In this document: positions 46,361 through 54,915 of the stretch, in pieces
Numbering within the stretch: position 1 is the stretch's first letter
Layout of the letters: the number at the start of each line of letters is the position of its first letter
Source: an uncultured Pelagibacteraceae bacterium
Lineage (GTDB): Bacteria > Pseudomonadota > Alphaproteobacteria > Pelagibacterales > Pelagibacteraceae
Reading direction: 5' to 3'
Length of the DNA: 64,000 bases
Assembly: GCA_902619925.1 (NCBI GenBank)
Contig: CACNFY010000003.1
Span: forward strand, 1-64,000
The notes under the pieces: generated by a model
Told to the model about the DNA's origin: nothing
The model's input: only the letters and a program-made list of their open reading frames with translations
Databases searched by the model: none
Program-made: the position numbers and the translations under genes

Positions 46361-47101
46361 ATGAATTCAATTTCACCTATACTTAATATAATGATTAAAG
46401 CATGTGAAAAAGCATCTAAACCATTAATTAGAGATTTTGGGGAATTGGAAAATTTGCAGGTCTCTAAAAAAGGACCAAAAGATTTCGTTACAAGTTCTGA
46501 CAAAAAAGTAGAAAATATTATTATAGACGAATTAATTAAGCATAAAAAAAAATTTTCAATTTTAACTGAGGAACAAGGTTTCATTGGAAATGAAGATAAA
46601 AAAAATATTTGGATAATAGATCCAATTGATGGAACTACAAATTTTCTTCATGGAATCCCACACTTTTGTATTTCTATTGCTTTAAGATCTAATGATGAAA
46701 TTATATCAGGTATTATATTTGATCCTATAAAGAACGAAATGTTTTATGCCGAAAAAAATCAAGGTGCTTATTTTAATAATCACAGAATAAGAGTATCTAA
46801 TAAAAAACTTTTAGATGAATGTCTATTTGCTACAAATAAAAATGGTTTAATCTCTAATGATTTAAATTCAAGAATTACAGGCAGTGCTGCTCTAGATTTA
46901 GCATATGTAGGTAACGGAAGATTTGATGGATATTTTCAAAACAATTTAAATATTTGGGACATTGCCGCAGGTATACTAATTGTAAGTGAGGCAGGTGGAA
47001 AAATAAATAAAATTGATATTACAAAAACTGAAAATATAAAACTTAAGGCATCAAGTGAAAATATATACGAAAAAATGCTTTATAAACTTGATAAGTTTTA
47101 A
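46361..47101 (+). CDS. suhB: Inositol monophosphatase family protein SuhB
   Basis: A magnesium-dependent sugar or inositol phosphatase; in E. coli SuhB also helps rRNA transcription antitermination. The metal-binding motifs are [31 protein letters not shown] (about 86-99) and [18 protein letters not shown] near 200. The length of 246 is slightly shorter than usual. It starts 2 bases after efp. Which substrate it uses here is open. Confidence 0.92.
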   Translation: MNSISPILNIMIKACEKASKPLIRDFGELENLQVSKKGPKDFVTSSDKKVENIIIDELIKHKKKFSILTEEQGFIGNEDKKNIWIIDPIDGTTNFLHGIPHFCISIALRSNDEIISGIIFDPIKNEMFYAEKNQGAYFNNHRIRVSNKKLLDECLFATNKNGLISNDLNSRITGSAALDLAYVGNGRFDGYFQNNLNIWDIAAGILIVSEAGGKINKIDITKTENIKLKASSENIYEKMLYKLDKF

Positions 47102-47129
47102 TTGTTTTATTTTAATCTTTTGTTATAAA
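47102..47129 (+). promoter_or_regulatory. Candidate promoter of rpmE
   Basis: TTGTTT (47102-47107) and TATAAA (47124-47129) are 16 bases apart, and the -10 is preceded by the extended TGT. The -10 ends 6 bases before the rpmE ATG, which would place the transcript start at the A of the ATG. No ribosome-binding site is visible. Confidence 0.45.
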
Positions 47130-47135
47130 CCCGTT

Positions 47136-47363
47136 ATGAAAAAAAAAATTCACCCAAACTATCATAAAATTAAAGTTGAGATGACTGATGGTTCTCAATT
47201 CGAGACAATGTCCACATGGGGTGCTGAGGGTGAAATACTTAAATTAGAAATTGATCCAAAGTCTCATTCTGCTTGGACAGGAGGAAAACAAAAACTTCTG
47301 GATAAAGGTAGAGTAAGTAAGTTTAACAAAAAATTTAAAAATTTTAGATCTGAGAATAAATAA
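47136..47363 (+). CDS. rpmE: Ribosomal protein bL31
   Basis: A 75-residue protein of the large ribosomal subunit. It begins [20 protein letters not shown], the family start. The middle, [17 protein letters not shown], and the basic tail FNKKFKNF are typical. There are no zinc-binding cysteines, so this is the zinc-free form. I chose the ATG at 47136; a longer in-frame start adds a hydrophobic stretch inside suhB that no bL31 has. The stop shares one base with the trcR ATG. Confidence 0.96.
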   Translation: MKKKIHPNYHKIKVEMTDGSQFETMSTWGAEGEILKLEIDPKSHSAWTGGKQKLLDKGRVSKFNKKFKNFRSENK

Positions 47364-47932
47364 TGTCTAAAGCTCCTCTAATGCCAATGGCTACAGCTTT
47401 ATGGCTTGTTGAAAATACTACACTTACATTTAAACAAATTGCAAGTTTTTGCAAAATGCATGAAGTTGAAGTTCAAGGTATTGCTGATGGAGAAGTTGGA
47501 AAAGGAATAGTTGCCTATAATCCAATTATGTCTGGACAATTAACTCGAGAAGAAATTGATCTTTCTTCTAAAGATTCTAATAGGGAATTAAATATCAAAG
47601 ATGATAGTATAAATGTTAATGTTGAAGAAAAAAAATTTAAAAAATATATTCCATTATCTAAAAGGCAAGATAAACCTGATGCGGCTTTGTGGTTGATTAA
47701 ACAACACTCGTTGTTAAAAGACTCTCAAATAGCTAAATTAGTTGGAATAACAAAAAATTCTGTAACCTTAATTAGAAACAAAAATTATTGGAATTACAAT
47801 AATTTAAATTCAAAAGATCCTGTAGCTATGGGATTATTTTCTCAAAAAGATTTAGTATCGGCTATAGAAAAAGCTGAACGAAGAATAAAAAAAGAGAGAA
47901 AAATTAAAGAAAAGAATATTCAAGATTCCTAA
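47363..47932 (+). CDS. trcR: TrcR / DUF1013 cell-cycle regulator
   Basis: A 189-residue alphaproteobacterial protein. The N-terminal pattern APLMPMATALWLVENTTL, FKQIASFCKMHEVEVQGIAD and YNPIMSGQLTREEI, and the second helical block DAALWLIKQHSLLKDSQIAKL, match DUF1013. In Caulobacter TrcR associates with RNA polymerase and affects cell-cycle genes. The two similar helix-turn-helix-like blocks (about 10-45 and 105-135) look like an internal repeat. It overlaps rpmE by one base. Confidence 0.87.
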   Translation: MSKAPLMPMATALWLVENTTLTFKQIASFCKMHEVEVQGIADGEVGKGIVAYNPIMSGQLTREEIDLSSKDSNRELNIKDDSINVNVEEKKFKKYIPLSKRQDKPDAALWLIKQHSLLKDSQIAKLVGITKNSVTLIRNKNYWNYNNLNSKDPVAMGLFSQKDLVSAIEKAERRIKKERKIKEKNIQDS

Positions 47933-47980
47933 ATAAATTAAATAGACAAATATACTTTAAAATGCTACTTAAACGCTTTT

Positions 47981-48187
47981 TTGGAGGATGTTATTAAAAT
48001 AGACGTAAAAGATAATAATGTTGAGCAGGCTTTGAGAGTTTTAAAGAGAAAACTTCAAAGAGACGGTTTTTTTAAGATAATTAAACTTAAAAATAATTAT
48101 GAAAAACCATCAGAAAAGAAAAAAAGAATTCTCCAAGAAAATATAAAGAGAGTAAAGAAATTAAATAAGCTAAAAAATAGAATTTAA
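47981..48187 (+). CDS. rpsU: Ribosomal protein bS21
   Basis: A small-subunit protein that helps mRNA selection at initiation. The body IKIDVKDNNVEQALRVLKRK is unmistakable and the tail is basic. The start is uncertain. The only usual start codon in frame is TTG at 47981, without a ribosome-binding site. A perfect GGAGG at 47983-47987 lies 5 bases before an in-frame ATT (47993), and the ATG just after it (47988) is out of frame and stops after four codons. tRNA-fMet follows 4 bases after the stop. Confidence 0.9.
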   Translation: MEDVIKIDVKDNNVEQALRVLKRKLQRDGFFKIIKLKNNYEKPSEKKKRILQENIKRVKKLNKLKNRI

Positions 48188-48191
48188 ATAT

Positions 48192-48268
48192 CGCGGGGTG
48201 GAGCAGCCTGGTAGCTCGCAAGGCTCATAACCTTGAGGTCGGCGGTTCAAATCCGTCCCCCGCAACCA
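48192..48268 (+). tRNA. Initiator tRNA-fMet (CAU)
   Basis: A 77-base cloverleaf with encoded CCA. It begins CGCGGGG and ends CCCCGCA-ACCA, giving the C1-A72 mismatch that marks initiator tRNA. The D arm gagcagcctggtagctc and loop ctCATaa are typical. The anticodon stem is caagg/ccttg, so the third of the usual three G-C pairs (29-41) is A-T. It lies 4 bases after rpsU and 12 bases before a glycosyltransferase gene, and is probably processed from the rpsU transcript. Confidence 0.97.
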
Positions 48269-48280
48269 ATTAATTAATGT

Positions 48281-49405
48281 ATGAACCTTAAGCACACTAT
48301 ACTTTTTTATCCTTCAATGGAGAGAGGTGGTGTTACAGTAAATATAAAACATTTAATAAAGTATTTAACCAAAAAAGAAATTAAAGTAACATTAATCTCA
48401 AGCAAAATTGATAGAAAAGGACTTAATTTTCAAAACAAAAATTTTAACTTTTTAAAGGTTGCATCCAATTTTAAATTTTTTTTCTTACCTTTTAGATGGT
48501 TGATTGCTTTTTACTCTATTAAAAATTTAGTTGAAAGTTTTTCATTATTTAAAAAAGAAAATACTGTAGTACTCTCCATGCAAAGTAGTATGGTGGCAAT
48601 TATAATATGTAAAATTTATGGTATTAAAGTTATAGCTAGAAATTCAGAAGATCCGGTACACTCTACAATACATGCTGACAATTATTTTTCAGCCTTTATT
48701 GTATTTATAATGAGATTTTGTATATACAATTTTGCGAATGGTATACTTACTAATTCTTTGGGTTCGAAAAAATCTATGGAATTATTTATATTTAAAAAAA
48801 AAAAGATAAAGACAATTTACAATCCTTATTTACTTAAAATAAAAAAAGTAAAATATGTAAAAAAACCAAATAATATTTTATCTGTGGGAAGATTATGTAA
48901 GCAAAAGGACTTTGTTACTTTGATTTTGGGTTTCTCGATATTTGTTAAAAAGTATCCAAAATTCAAACTAATAATTCTTGGTGATGGTCCAGATAAAGCG
49001 AATTTAGAAAATCTTATTAAAAGTTTAAATCTCCAAAAAAAAATAAAATTAAAGGGATGGGTTAAAAAAACTGATAAATATTTTTCTTCAGCTAAAGTTT
49101 TTGCCTTAACTTCACTGTATGAAGGCTTAGGAAATGTTTATATTGATGCAGTGAATTATGAAATTCCATGTGTTTATACAAATTGTAAAAGTGGACCTGA
49201 TGAAATTTTACTAAACGGAAAAGGTGGATATAAGGTTAGTATAAAAAATAAGTATGATTTAAGTAATCAATTAGAGAATTGTATATCTAATTATACTTTA
49301 AGTAAAAAAAAAATAATTAATGCAAAAAAAAAAATTAATAGATTTTATTACAAAACTACCTGTCCAAAGTATTTAAGATATCTTAAAAAAATTTCACTTC
49401 AATAA
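48281..49405 (+). CDS. Glycosyltransferase family 4
   Basis: A 374-residue GT-B glycosyltransferase expected to add a sugar to a lipid-linked or surface glycan. The N-terminal acceptor domain starts HTILFYPSMERGGVTVNIKH. The C-terminal domain has LSVGRLCKQKDFVTLI (about 205), ILGDGPDKANLENL and the donor loop LTSLYEGLGNVYIDAVNYE, with the EGLGN/E signature of family 4. Its 3' end overlaps the convergent transaldolase by 7 bases. Donor and acceptor are unknown. Confidence 0.87.
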   Translation: MNLKHTILFYPSMERGGVTVNIKHLIKYLTKKEIKVTLISSKIDRKGLNFQNKNFNFLKVASNFKFFFLPFRWLIAFYSIKNLVESFSLFKKENTVVLSMQSSMVAIIICKIYGIKVIARNSEDPVHSTIHADNYFSAFIVFIMRFCIYNFANGILTNSLGSKKSMELFIFKKKKIKTIYNPYLLKIKKVKYVKKPNNILSVGRLCKQKDFVTLILGFSIFVKKYPKFKLIILGDGPDKANLENLIKSLNLQKKIKLKGWVKKTDKYFSSAKVFALTSLYEGLGNVYIDAVNYEIPCVYTNCKSGPDEILLNGKGGYKVSIKNKYDLSNQLENCISNYTLSKKKIINAKKKINRFYYKTTCPKYLRYLKKISLQ

Positions 49406-50103
49406 TCAATTTTAAAATTTGATTTTTTACTATCATTTAAAAAAGTTTTAACAGTTTCTATAGTCAATTTATCATAGGATTTTCCAAAATTTTCTATTTT
49501 CTCAATTATTGATGGTGGGATTGTAATTATATGACATCCAAGTTGTTTTGCTTGAATGTAATTATATGGTTCTCTTACACTGGCCCAAAGTATTTCAACA
49601 TTTTTAAATTTTTTTGATAATTTAATACTTTTGATTATTTCGGGTATTGGATCTTTCCCTGCATCTGATGCACGACCTATAAATAGAGATATAATTATTT
49701 TTGTCTTTTTATTTATTACTTTTAAAATTTTCGATACTTGTTGTGAAGTATAAACAGCTGTTATATTCATTTTAATATTTTTTTTACACAATTCTTTAAT
49801 AACTTTGCCCATAAATAAACCTTTTGAATTTACAACAGGAATCTTTACATAGACATTTTTTCCCCATGAATTTATTTTTAAGGCCTGTTTATGTATATCT
49901 TTATAATTATCTCCGAAAACTTCTAAAGAAATTTTTTTTTTTGTTGCAATTTTTAAAATTTGTTGCGAATATAATTTGTAATTTTTAGCTCCTGCTTTTC
50001 TCATTAAAGTTGGATTTGTAGTAAACCCATCAACGATTTTTTTTTTATTGAAAAATTTAATTAATTTAAGATCAGCAATATCACAAAATATTTTAGTTTT
50101 CAT
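49399..50103 (-). CDS. tal: Transaldolase family protein
   Basis: A TIM-barrel aldolase that moves a dihydroxyacetone unit between sugar phosphates in the pentose phosphate pathway. The signature DGFTTNPTLMRKAG is at about residues 25-38. The Schiff-base Lys is in NVYVKIPVV (about 87), and SLFIGRASDAGKDP marks the phosphate-binding end. At 234 residues it resembles the short TalC/fructose-6-phosphate aldolase group, so the substrate could differ from classical transaldolase. It is followed within its strand by no other gene; the FkbM gene lies 3 bases upstream. Confidence 0.85.
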   Translation of the reverse strand: MKTKIFCDIADLKLIKFFNKKKIVDGFTTNPTLMRKAGAKNYKLYSQQILKIATKKKISLEVFGDNYKDIHKQALKINSWGKNVYVKIPVVNSKGLFMGKVIKELCKKNIKMNITAVYTSQQVSKILKVINKKTKIIISLFIGRASDAGKDPIPEIIKSIKLSKKFKNVEILWASVREPYNYIQAKQLGCHIITIPPSIIEKIENFGKSYDKLTIETVKTFLNDSKKSNFKIDY

Positions 50104-50106
50104 TTT

Positions 50107-50943
50107 TTAAAATTTATGAACTAAATCATTTCTAATATACACAAAATTTGTTAGATAAAAAATATTTGTTTCGGCTTTTTCTGGATTTACTTTTAATAGT
50201 TTATTACCAAATGGTAAAATTTGAAATAATTCGTATTTTTTTAAATATTTAGAAAATTCGTACATCGTATGATTTTTAAATAATTGATGTATGTTAAACT
50301 CTAGTTGAATATATTTAGGTTTATTTTCTTCAATTAATCTTTTTGAACCTTTTAAGACCTCTAACTCGTAACCCTCAGTATCAATTTTTATCAAATCTAT
50401 TTCTTTATCAAATAAATTTTTTTGTTCCATAAACTCATCTAATGTAACTAAATTCACCAATTTTTTTTTATTAGATGCTGCTTCATAAAATGACAGTTTA
50501 TTAATATCATCAAGGAAAGTTGCTTTTTCAGATTTTTCATCTGTAAAATTTAAATTTTTTTCAACATTTTTATCTCCTAAAGCTAATTTAAAAGCTTCAA
50601 TTCGATTAGGATGTTCGATTACTAGATTGTTCAAGATATCATAGGCTCCATCTAAAGGTTCGAATGCAAATATATACGAGTTGGTCTCCTCAATTAATAA
50701 TTTGGAATAATTTCCGATATTAGCACCTATATCTAAGCTAAACTGTAATTCTCTTGATATACTTTGAATAAAATTTTTTTCTCCAGTTACTTTAAAACTA
50801 CCATAATTATTATAACCTTTTGCACGTAAGGATAAGGAAAATATAATATTATTCAATTTTTGAGTAGTTTTTCTTCCAAATATAAAATTATATAAAAATG
50901 AAATTTTTTTAAATATGTACACTTGTAAATCATTTATTTTCAT
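50107..50943 (-). CDS. FkbM-family SAM-dependent methyltransferase
   Basis: A 278-residue class I methyltransferase. SAM motif I is FSLDIGANIGNYSKLL (about 71-86), with FAFEPLDGAY next and FDKEIDLIKIDTEGYELEVLKG as the FkbM core. Members often O-methylate sugars of surface polysaccharides. The position beside a GT4 glycosyltransferase supports that, but the acceptor is unknown. No membrane segment is seen. It is 3 bases upstream of the transaldolase. Confidence 0.85.
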   Translation of the reverse strand: MKINDLQVYIFKKISFLYNFIFGRKTTQKLNNIIFSLSLRAKGYNNYGSFKVTGEKNFIQSISRELQFSLDIGANIGNYSKLLIEETNSYIFAFEPLDGAYDILNNLVIEHPNRIEAFKLALGDKNVEKNLNFTDEKSEKATFLDDINKLSFYEAASNKKKLVNLVTLDEFMEQKNLFDKEIDLIKIDTEGYELEVLKGSKRLIEENKPKYIQLEFNIHQLFKNHTMYEFSKYLKKYELFQILPFGNKLLKVNPEKAETNIFYLTNFVYIRNDLVHKF

Positions 50944-50969
50944 TTAATTAAATTTTGAATATATTGAAT

Positions 50970-52367
50970 TTAATCTAAATTTTTGAGAATTTCCTCTGTC
51001 ATTTTTTTTGCGTCGGCAAATAACATTAAAGTGTTATCTCTATAAAATAAATCATTATCAATACCAGCATATCCTGGTGACAAACTTCTCTTCACAAACA
51101 AAACAGATTTTGATTTTTCTACGTCTAAGATAGGCATACCATATATTGGACTTTGAGGGTCAGTTTTCGCCACAGGATTTGTTACATCATTTGCACCTAT
51201 AACATATGCAACGTCACAATTTGCAAAATCATTGTTTATTTCCTCTAATTCAAAAACTTCATCATAAGGTACGTTTGCTTCTGCCAATAATACATTCATA
51301 TGTCCCGGCATCCTACCCGCAACTGGATGAATTGCATAATTTACTTTTACACCATTTTTTTTTAACGCGTCTACCATTTCTCTTAATGCGTGTTGAGCTT
51401 GAGCAACAGCCATACCATAACCTGGAACAATTATTACAGATGAGGCATTTTTCATCAAGAATGCTGCGTCATCTGCATTACCGCTCTTGACTGGTTTTTG
51501 CTCTTTAGATGAGGAAGAGGTTTGTTCTTCTGTTGCGCCCCAACCCCCTAGTATGACATTAAAGAAAGATCTATTCATTCCTTTGCACATTATATAAGAT
51601 AGAATAGCCCCTGATGACCCCACTAATGCTCCAGTTATTATCAAAGCTGTGTTTTCTAAAGTGAAACCAATTCCAGCTGCGGCCCATCCTGAGTAAGAAT
51701 TTAACATCGAAATAACTACTGGCATGTCCGCTCCACCTATTGGAATAATTATTAATATACCAACCAAAAACGAAATTAAAATAATTGTCCAAAATAGACT
51801 ATCTAATTGATTTATACATAAATAAGAAATTAGACCAATTAATAAAATTCCTAAAACTAGATTTAAAATATGTTGTCCTGGAAATGTTATTGGAGAACCT
51901 GACATAATTCCTCTTAATTTGAGGAATGCAATAATTGAACCTGTAAAAGTTATTGCACCTATTGCAGCACCCAATGACATTTCAATTAAACTAGCTATTT
52001 TAATATCTCCGGGTGTTCCCAGATTAAACACACCAGGATTTAAATATGCTGATATTGCAACAAAAACTGCTGCCAGCCCAACTAAACTATGAAATCCAGC
52101 GACTAATTCTGGCATAGCAGTCATTGGTATTTTAAAAGCTATAAAAGCACCTATTGAGCCACCAATCAATAACGCTACAATTAAATAAATAAAACTAGAG
52201 GATAGATCTCCAACAGAAATTATTGTTACTCCTATTGCCAAAGCCATCCCGACTATTCCATAAAAATTACCTTGCCTGGAAGTTTCTGGAGAGGATAAAC
52301 CTCTTAAAGCTAATATAAATAAAACCCCTGAAATCAAATAAAAGAAAGCTAACAAATTTGCTGACAT
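50970..52367 (-). CDS. pntB: Proton-translocating NAD(P) transhydrogenase subunit beta
   Basis: Carries part of the proton channel and the NADP(H) site of the transhydrogenase that makes NADPH from NADH using the proton gradient. About nine membrane helices (1-260) are followed by domain III: IIVPGYGMAVAQAQHALREM, YAIHPVAGRMPGHMNVLLAE, YVIGANDVTNPVA and VKRSLSPGYAGIDN. The length of 465 is normal. It is the third gene of the pntAA-pntAB-pntB set, overlapping pntAB by one base. Confidence 0.97.
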   Translation of the reverse strand: MSANLLAFFYLISGVLFILALRGLSSPETSRQGNFYGIVGMALAIGVTIISVGDLSSSFIYLIVALLIGGSIGAFIAFKIPMTAMPELVAGFHSLVGLAAVFVAISAYLNPGVFNLGTPGDIKIASLIEMSLGAAIGAITFTGSIIAFLKLRGIMSGSPITFPGQHILNLVLGILLIGLISYLCINQLDSLFWTIILISFLVGILIIIPIGGADMPVVISMLNSYSGWAAAGIGFTLENTALIITGALVGSSGAILSYIMCKGMNRSFFNVILGGWGATEEQTSSSSKEQKPVKSGNADDAAFLMKNASSVIIVPGYGMAVAQAQHALREMVDALKKNGVKVNYAIHPVAGRMPGHMNVLLAEANVPYDEVFELEEINNDFANCDVAYVIGANDVTNPVAKTDPQSPIYGMPILDVEKSKSVLFVKRSLSPGYAGIDNDLFYRDNTLMLFADAKKMTEEILKNLD

Positions 52368-52678
52368 TATTTTTTATCCCTCTTTTTTTTTTTGTACATT
52401 GCTAACATCCTTTGCGTTACTAAAAATCCTCCAAATATATTTACTGCTGCAAGAATAATAGCTGCATATCCAAATAAGTTTGAAATTTCGAAAATTTTTC
52501 CAGGCTCACCTGATAAAGCTGCAATTATTGCACCAACAATTATTACTGAAGAAATAGCATTAGTTACTGACATTAGAGGTGTATGCAAAGAGGGAGTTAC
52601 ACTCCATACAACATAGTAACCAACAAAAATTGAAAGTATAAAAATACTTACTCTAAAAATAAAAGGATCTATTTCCAT
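52367..52678 (-). CDS. pntAB: Transhydrogenase subunit alpha, membrane part (PntAB)
   Basis: A 103-residue protein with three to four membrane helices and the conserved piece YYVVWSVTPSLHTPLMSVTNAI (quoted only as its start YYVVWSVTPSLHTP). It supplies domain II helices that E. coli carries at the C-terminus of PntA. A split alpha subunit is normal in Alphaproteobacteria such as Rhodospirillum. It sits 1 base after pntAA and overlaps pntB by one base. Confidence 0.93.
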   Translation of the reverse strand: MEIDPFIFRVSIFILSIFVGYYVVWSVTPSLHTPLMSVTNAISSVIIVGAIIAALSGEPGKIFEISNLFGYAAIILAAVNIFGGFLVTQRMLAMYKKKKRDKK

Positions 52679-52679
52679 A

Positions 52680-53765
52680 TCATTTTACCAATGTTTGGCT
52701 TATTATTTCATCTTCCATATTAATTTTAATTTTTTTTGTCTCTTTATCACATAAATTAAGAACAAAATTATATACATTTTTAGCATATAGATTGGAAGAT
52801 GAGACTGGCAATTTATTTAGTATTGTGCTCTCGCCTACAATCATTACTCCATTTTGATCCACAATTTCATCAGGTTTTGTAAATGCCGCGTTTCCACCTT
52901 GAGATGCAGCAAGATCATACACAACTGATCCTGGTTGCATATTATTTATCATTTTCTCGTTTATTATTAACGGTGCTTTCTTTCCAGGTATTAACGCTGT
53001 ACAAATCACAACATCGATTTTTTTCAAGGTTTCAAATAATAAATTTTCTTGTTTTTTTTTAAATTCATCTGATGCTTCCTTAGCGTATCCGCCCTCTGTT
53101 TCAAGATTTTCTGAACCCTCAACGACTAAAAATTTCCCACCAAGGCTCTCCACTTGTTCTTTTGAGGCCATTCTAACATCTGTTGCGAATACAATAGCTC
53201 CCATTCTTTTTGCTGTAGCAATTGCTTGTAATCCAGCCACTCCAGCACCAACAACTAAAACTTTTGCTGCTGGAATGGTTCCAGCTGCAGTCATCATCAT
53301 TGGTATCGCCTTTTTAAACAATGCAAAAGAGTCTATTACTGCTTTATAACCAGCTAAATTCGCTTGGGATGATAATATATCCATAGATTGAGCTCTTGTA
53401 ATCCTAGGTAAAAGTTCTAGTGAAAACACTGAAATATTTTTTTCATTAATTTTCTTAATTGTTTCAAGGTTTTTATTTGAATTAAAGTTGCCTATAAGAA
53501 TTTTATTTTCTTTTAGTAAGGATGTGTCACCAACATCAGGAAGGTTCATTTGGACTATTATATCAGAATTTTTTAAGATATTTTCTTTACTTTCTATTTT
53601 ACATCCTTCAGTTAAAAAAATTTCATCTTTAATCCCTAAATGATCTCCAAAACCTTTTTCAATAAAAACCTCAAAGCCGCTTGAAATGTATTTTTTTACT
53701 ATATCCGGGGTAATTGAAATTCTTTTTTCCGCGTTTTTGTTTTCACTAATAGATCCAATTTTCAT
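52680..53765 (-). CDS. pntAA: Transhydrogenase subunit alpha, NAD-binding part (PntAA)
   Basis: The soluble domain I that binds NAD(H). Homologous to alanine dehydrogenase: KRISITPDIVKKY at about 14-26, RITRAQSMDILSSQANLAGYK-like region near 120 (RAQSMD and QANLAGY), the Rossmann motif VLVVGAGVAGLQAIATA at about 168-184, and DLAASQGGN later. The length of 361 is slightly short. It precedes pntAB by one base and starts 2 bases after rpmJ. Confidence 0.95.
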   Translation of the reverse strand: MKIGSISENKNAEKRISITPDIVKKYISSGFEVFIEKGFGDHLGIKDEIFLTEGCKIESKENILKNSDIIVQMNLPDVGDTSLLKENKILIGNFNSNKNLETIKKINEKNISVFSLELLPRITRAQSMDILSSQANLAGYKAVIDSFALFKKAIPMMMTAAGTIPAAKVLVVGAGVAGLQAIATAKRMGAIVFATDVRMASKEQVESLGGKFLVVEGSENLETEGGYAKEASDEFKKKQENLLFETLKKIDVVICTALIPGKKAPLIINEKMINNMQPGSVVYDLAASQGGNAAFTKPDEIVDQNGVMIVGESTILNKLPVSSSNLYAKNVYNFVLNLCDKETKKIKINMEDEIISQTLVK

Positions 53766-53767
53766 GG

Positions 53768-53893
53768 CTATTTTTGTCTTGCCTTAAATTTAGGATTTTT
53801 TTTATTAATTATATATACTCTACCTCTTCTTCTAACTAATTTTGAATTAAGATCTCTTTTTTTTAATGATTTAAGTGAACTTGCAATTTTCAT
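53768..53893 (-). CDS. rpmJ: Ribosomal protein bL36
   Basis: A 41-residue frame on the minus strand, ATG at 53891-53893 and TAG at 53768-53770. The peptide starts [14 protein letters not shown], continues [19 protein letters not shown] and ends ARQK, a clear bL36. The zinc-binding Cys and His residues of the other bL36 type are absent, so this is the zinc-free, alphaproteobacterial-like form. It lies between the epimerase (7 bases) and pntAA (2 bases). Confidence 0.95.
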   Translation of the reverse strand: MKIASSLKSLKKRDLNSKLVRRRGRVYIINKKNPKFKARQK

Positions 53894-53900
53894 ATAAAAT

Positions 53901-54785
53901 TTATTTTTTACTTTTAATAAATGAATTTATGTAGTCTTTCAATTGAATTTTGCCATATCTTTTATGAACTTTGTTATTAAAAGAGACATTGGTCAAAGCT
54001 GACGCATACCTTTCTCCCTTTCTTTCAGGCAAAAAAGTAATTCTTGTATCAAATAATTTTGCAACATTTAAAATAGAGTAAGATTTTTTATGAGATATAC
54101 TATAATGTCTACATTTATTTTTACTCCAAGCTTCAAAACACGTCATAATAGTATCATTAATGTGAGTAAATCTTCTTGTTTGGCTGCCAGGTCTCACTAC
54201 TGTTAAAGGTTTTTTATGCTCAAAACATTTTTCAAAGATACCAATTACAGTTGCCATGTCACCTGATTTAATATGTCTTGGTCCATATACATTGTAGAAA
54301 TAAATAACCTCGTATTTAAAGTTAAACCATTTTTTAAGATTTTCTAGTAATTCTAAATTTTTAGATTTTGTAAAAGCATAGGGGGACAAATTTTTATCTT
54401 TTCCAGAATTTCCTAAACTAGCAGATGTAGCAGAGTAAATTAATTTAATTTTGTTATCCAAACAAAATTTAAATACTGATTTACTTCCTATTGTATTAGA
54501 TTCGTGGCATTGATCGAATTTTAAAAAGCTTTGATAAATTCTTGCGAACTCACCAAAATGAAAAATTGAATGAATTTTTTTTTTATATTTTTTCAATATT
54601 GATTGAATATTTTTTGTATTACCATTTAAGTATTTGATTTTTTTATTTTTAATATGATTTTTTTTATTACCACTTGAATAATTATCTAAGCTTAAAATTT
54701 TATACTTCGTTTTATTAGCTAAAAATTCTATAAGATTAGAGCCTACAAACCCAGCTCCACCAGTAACTACAATGTAATTTTTCAT
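53901..54785 (-). CDS. NAD-dependent sugar epimerase/dehydratase (GalE-like)
   Basis: A 294-residue extended SDR. The NAD motif [16 protein letters not shown] is at about 7-22, with LDNYSSG next. The catalytic pair is in [10 protein letters not shown] (YxxxK, about 140-144), the Ser/Thr in SATSASLG, and YNVYGPRH and [12 protein letters not shown] match UDP-glucose 4-epimerase-type enzymes. Which sugar it acts on is not decided. Its ATG lies only 7 bases after the 3' end of the 5S rRNA gene, so it is probably read from the 5S promoter. No terminator lies between them. Confidence 0.83.
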   Translation of the reverse strand: MKNYIVVTGGAGFVGSNLIEFLANKTKYKILSLDNYSSGNKKNHIKNKKIKYLNGNTKNIQSILKKYKKKIHSIFHFGEFARIYQSFLKFDQCHESNTIGSKSVFKFCLDNKIKLIYSATSASLGNSGKDKNLSPYAFTKSKNLELLENLKKWFNFKYEVIYFYNVYGPRHIKSGDMATVIGIFEKCFEHKKPLTVVRPGSQTRRFTHINDTIMTCFEAWSKNKCRHYSISHKKSYSILNVAKLFDTRITFLPERKGERYASALTNVSFNNKVHKRYGKIQLKDYINSFIKSKK

Positions 54786-54792
54786 CTGAAAT

Positions 54793-54910
54793 AGCCTGGC
54801 AACGTCCTACTCTTCCGTGTCTTAAGACAAAGTACCATCGGCGCAGAAAGGCTTGACTTCCGAGTTCGGAATGGGATCGGGTATTACACTTTCGCTGTAA
54901 TCACCAGGCA
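54793..54910 (-). rRNA. rrf: 5S ribosomal RNA, solitary
   Basis: Read on the minus strand it begins tgcctggtgattacagcg and ends cgttgccaggcta, which pair as the terminal helix. Conserved interior pieces are cccattccgaactcggaag, and gatggtactttgtct near loop E. The length is about 118 bases. No 16S, 23S or tRNA gene is adjacent; a GDP-fucose synthase lies upstream and a sugar epimerase downstream. I recall that in SAR11 genomes a hypervariable region separates 23S from 5S, and this fits. Confidence 0.97.
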
Positions 54911-54915
54911 AAAAA

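Noticed and set aside
47055-47135. Longer N-terminus for bL31 giving 102 residues
   Set aside because: The extra 27 residues are hydrophobic, overlap suhB and do not occur in the bL31 family; the ATG at 47136 starts the canonical protein.
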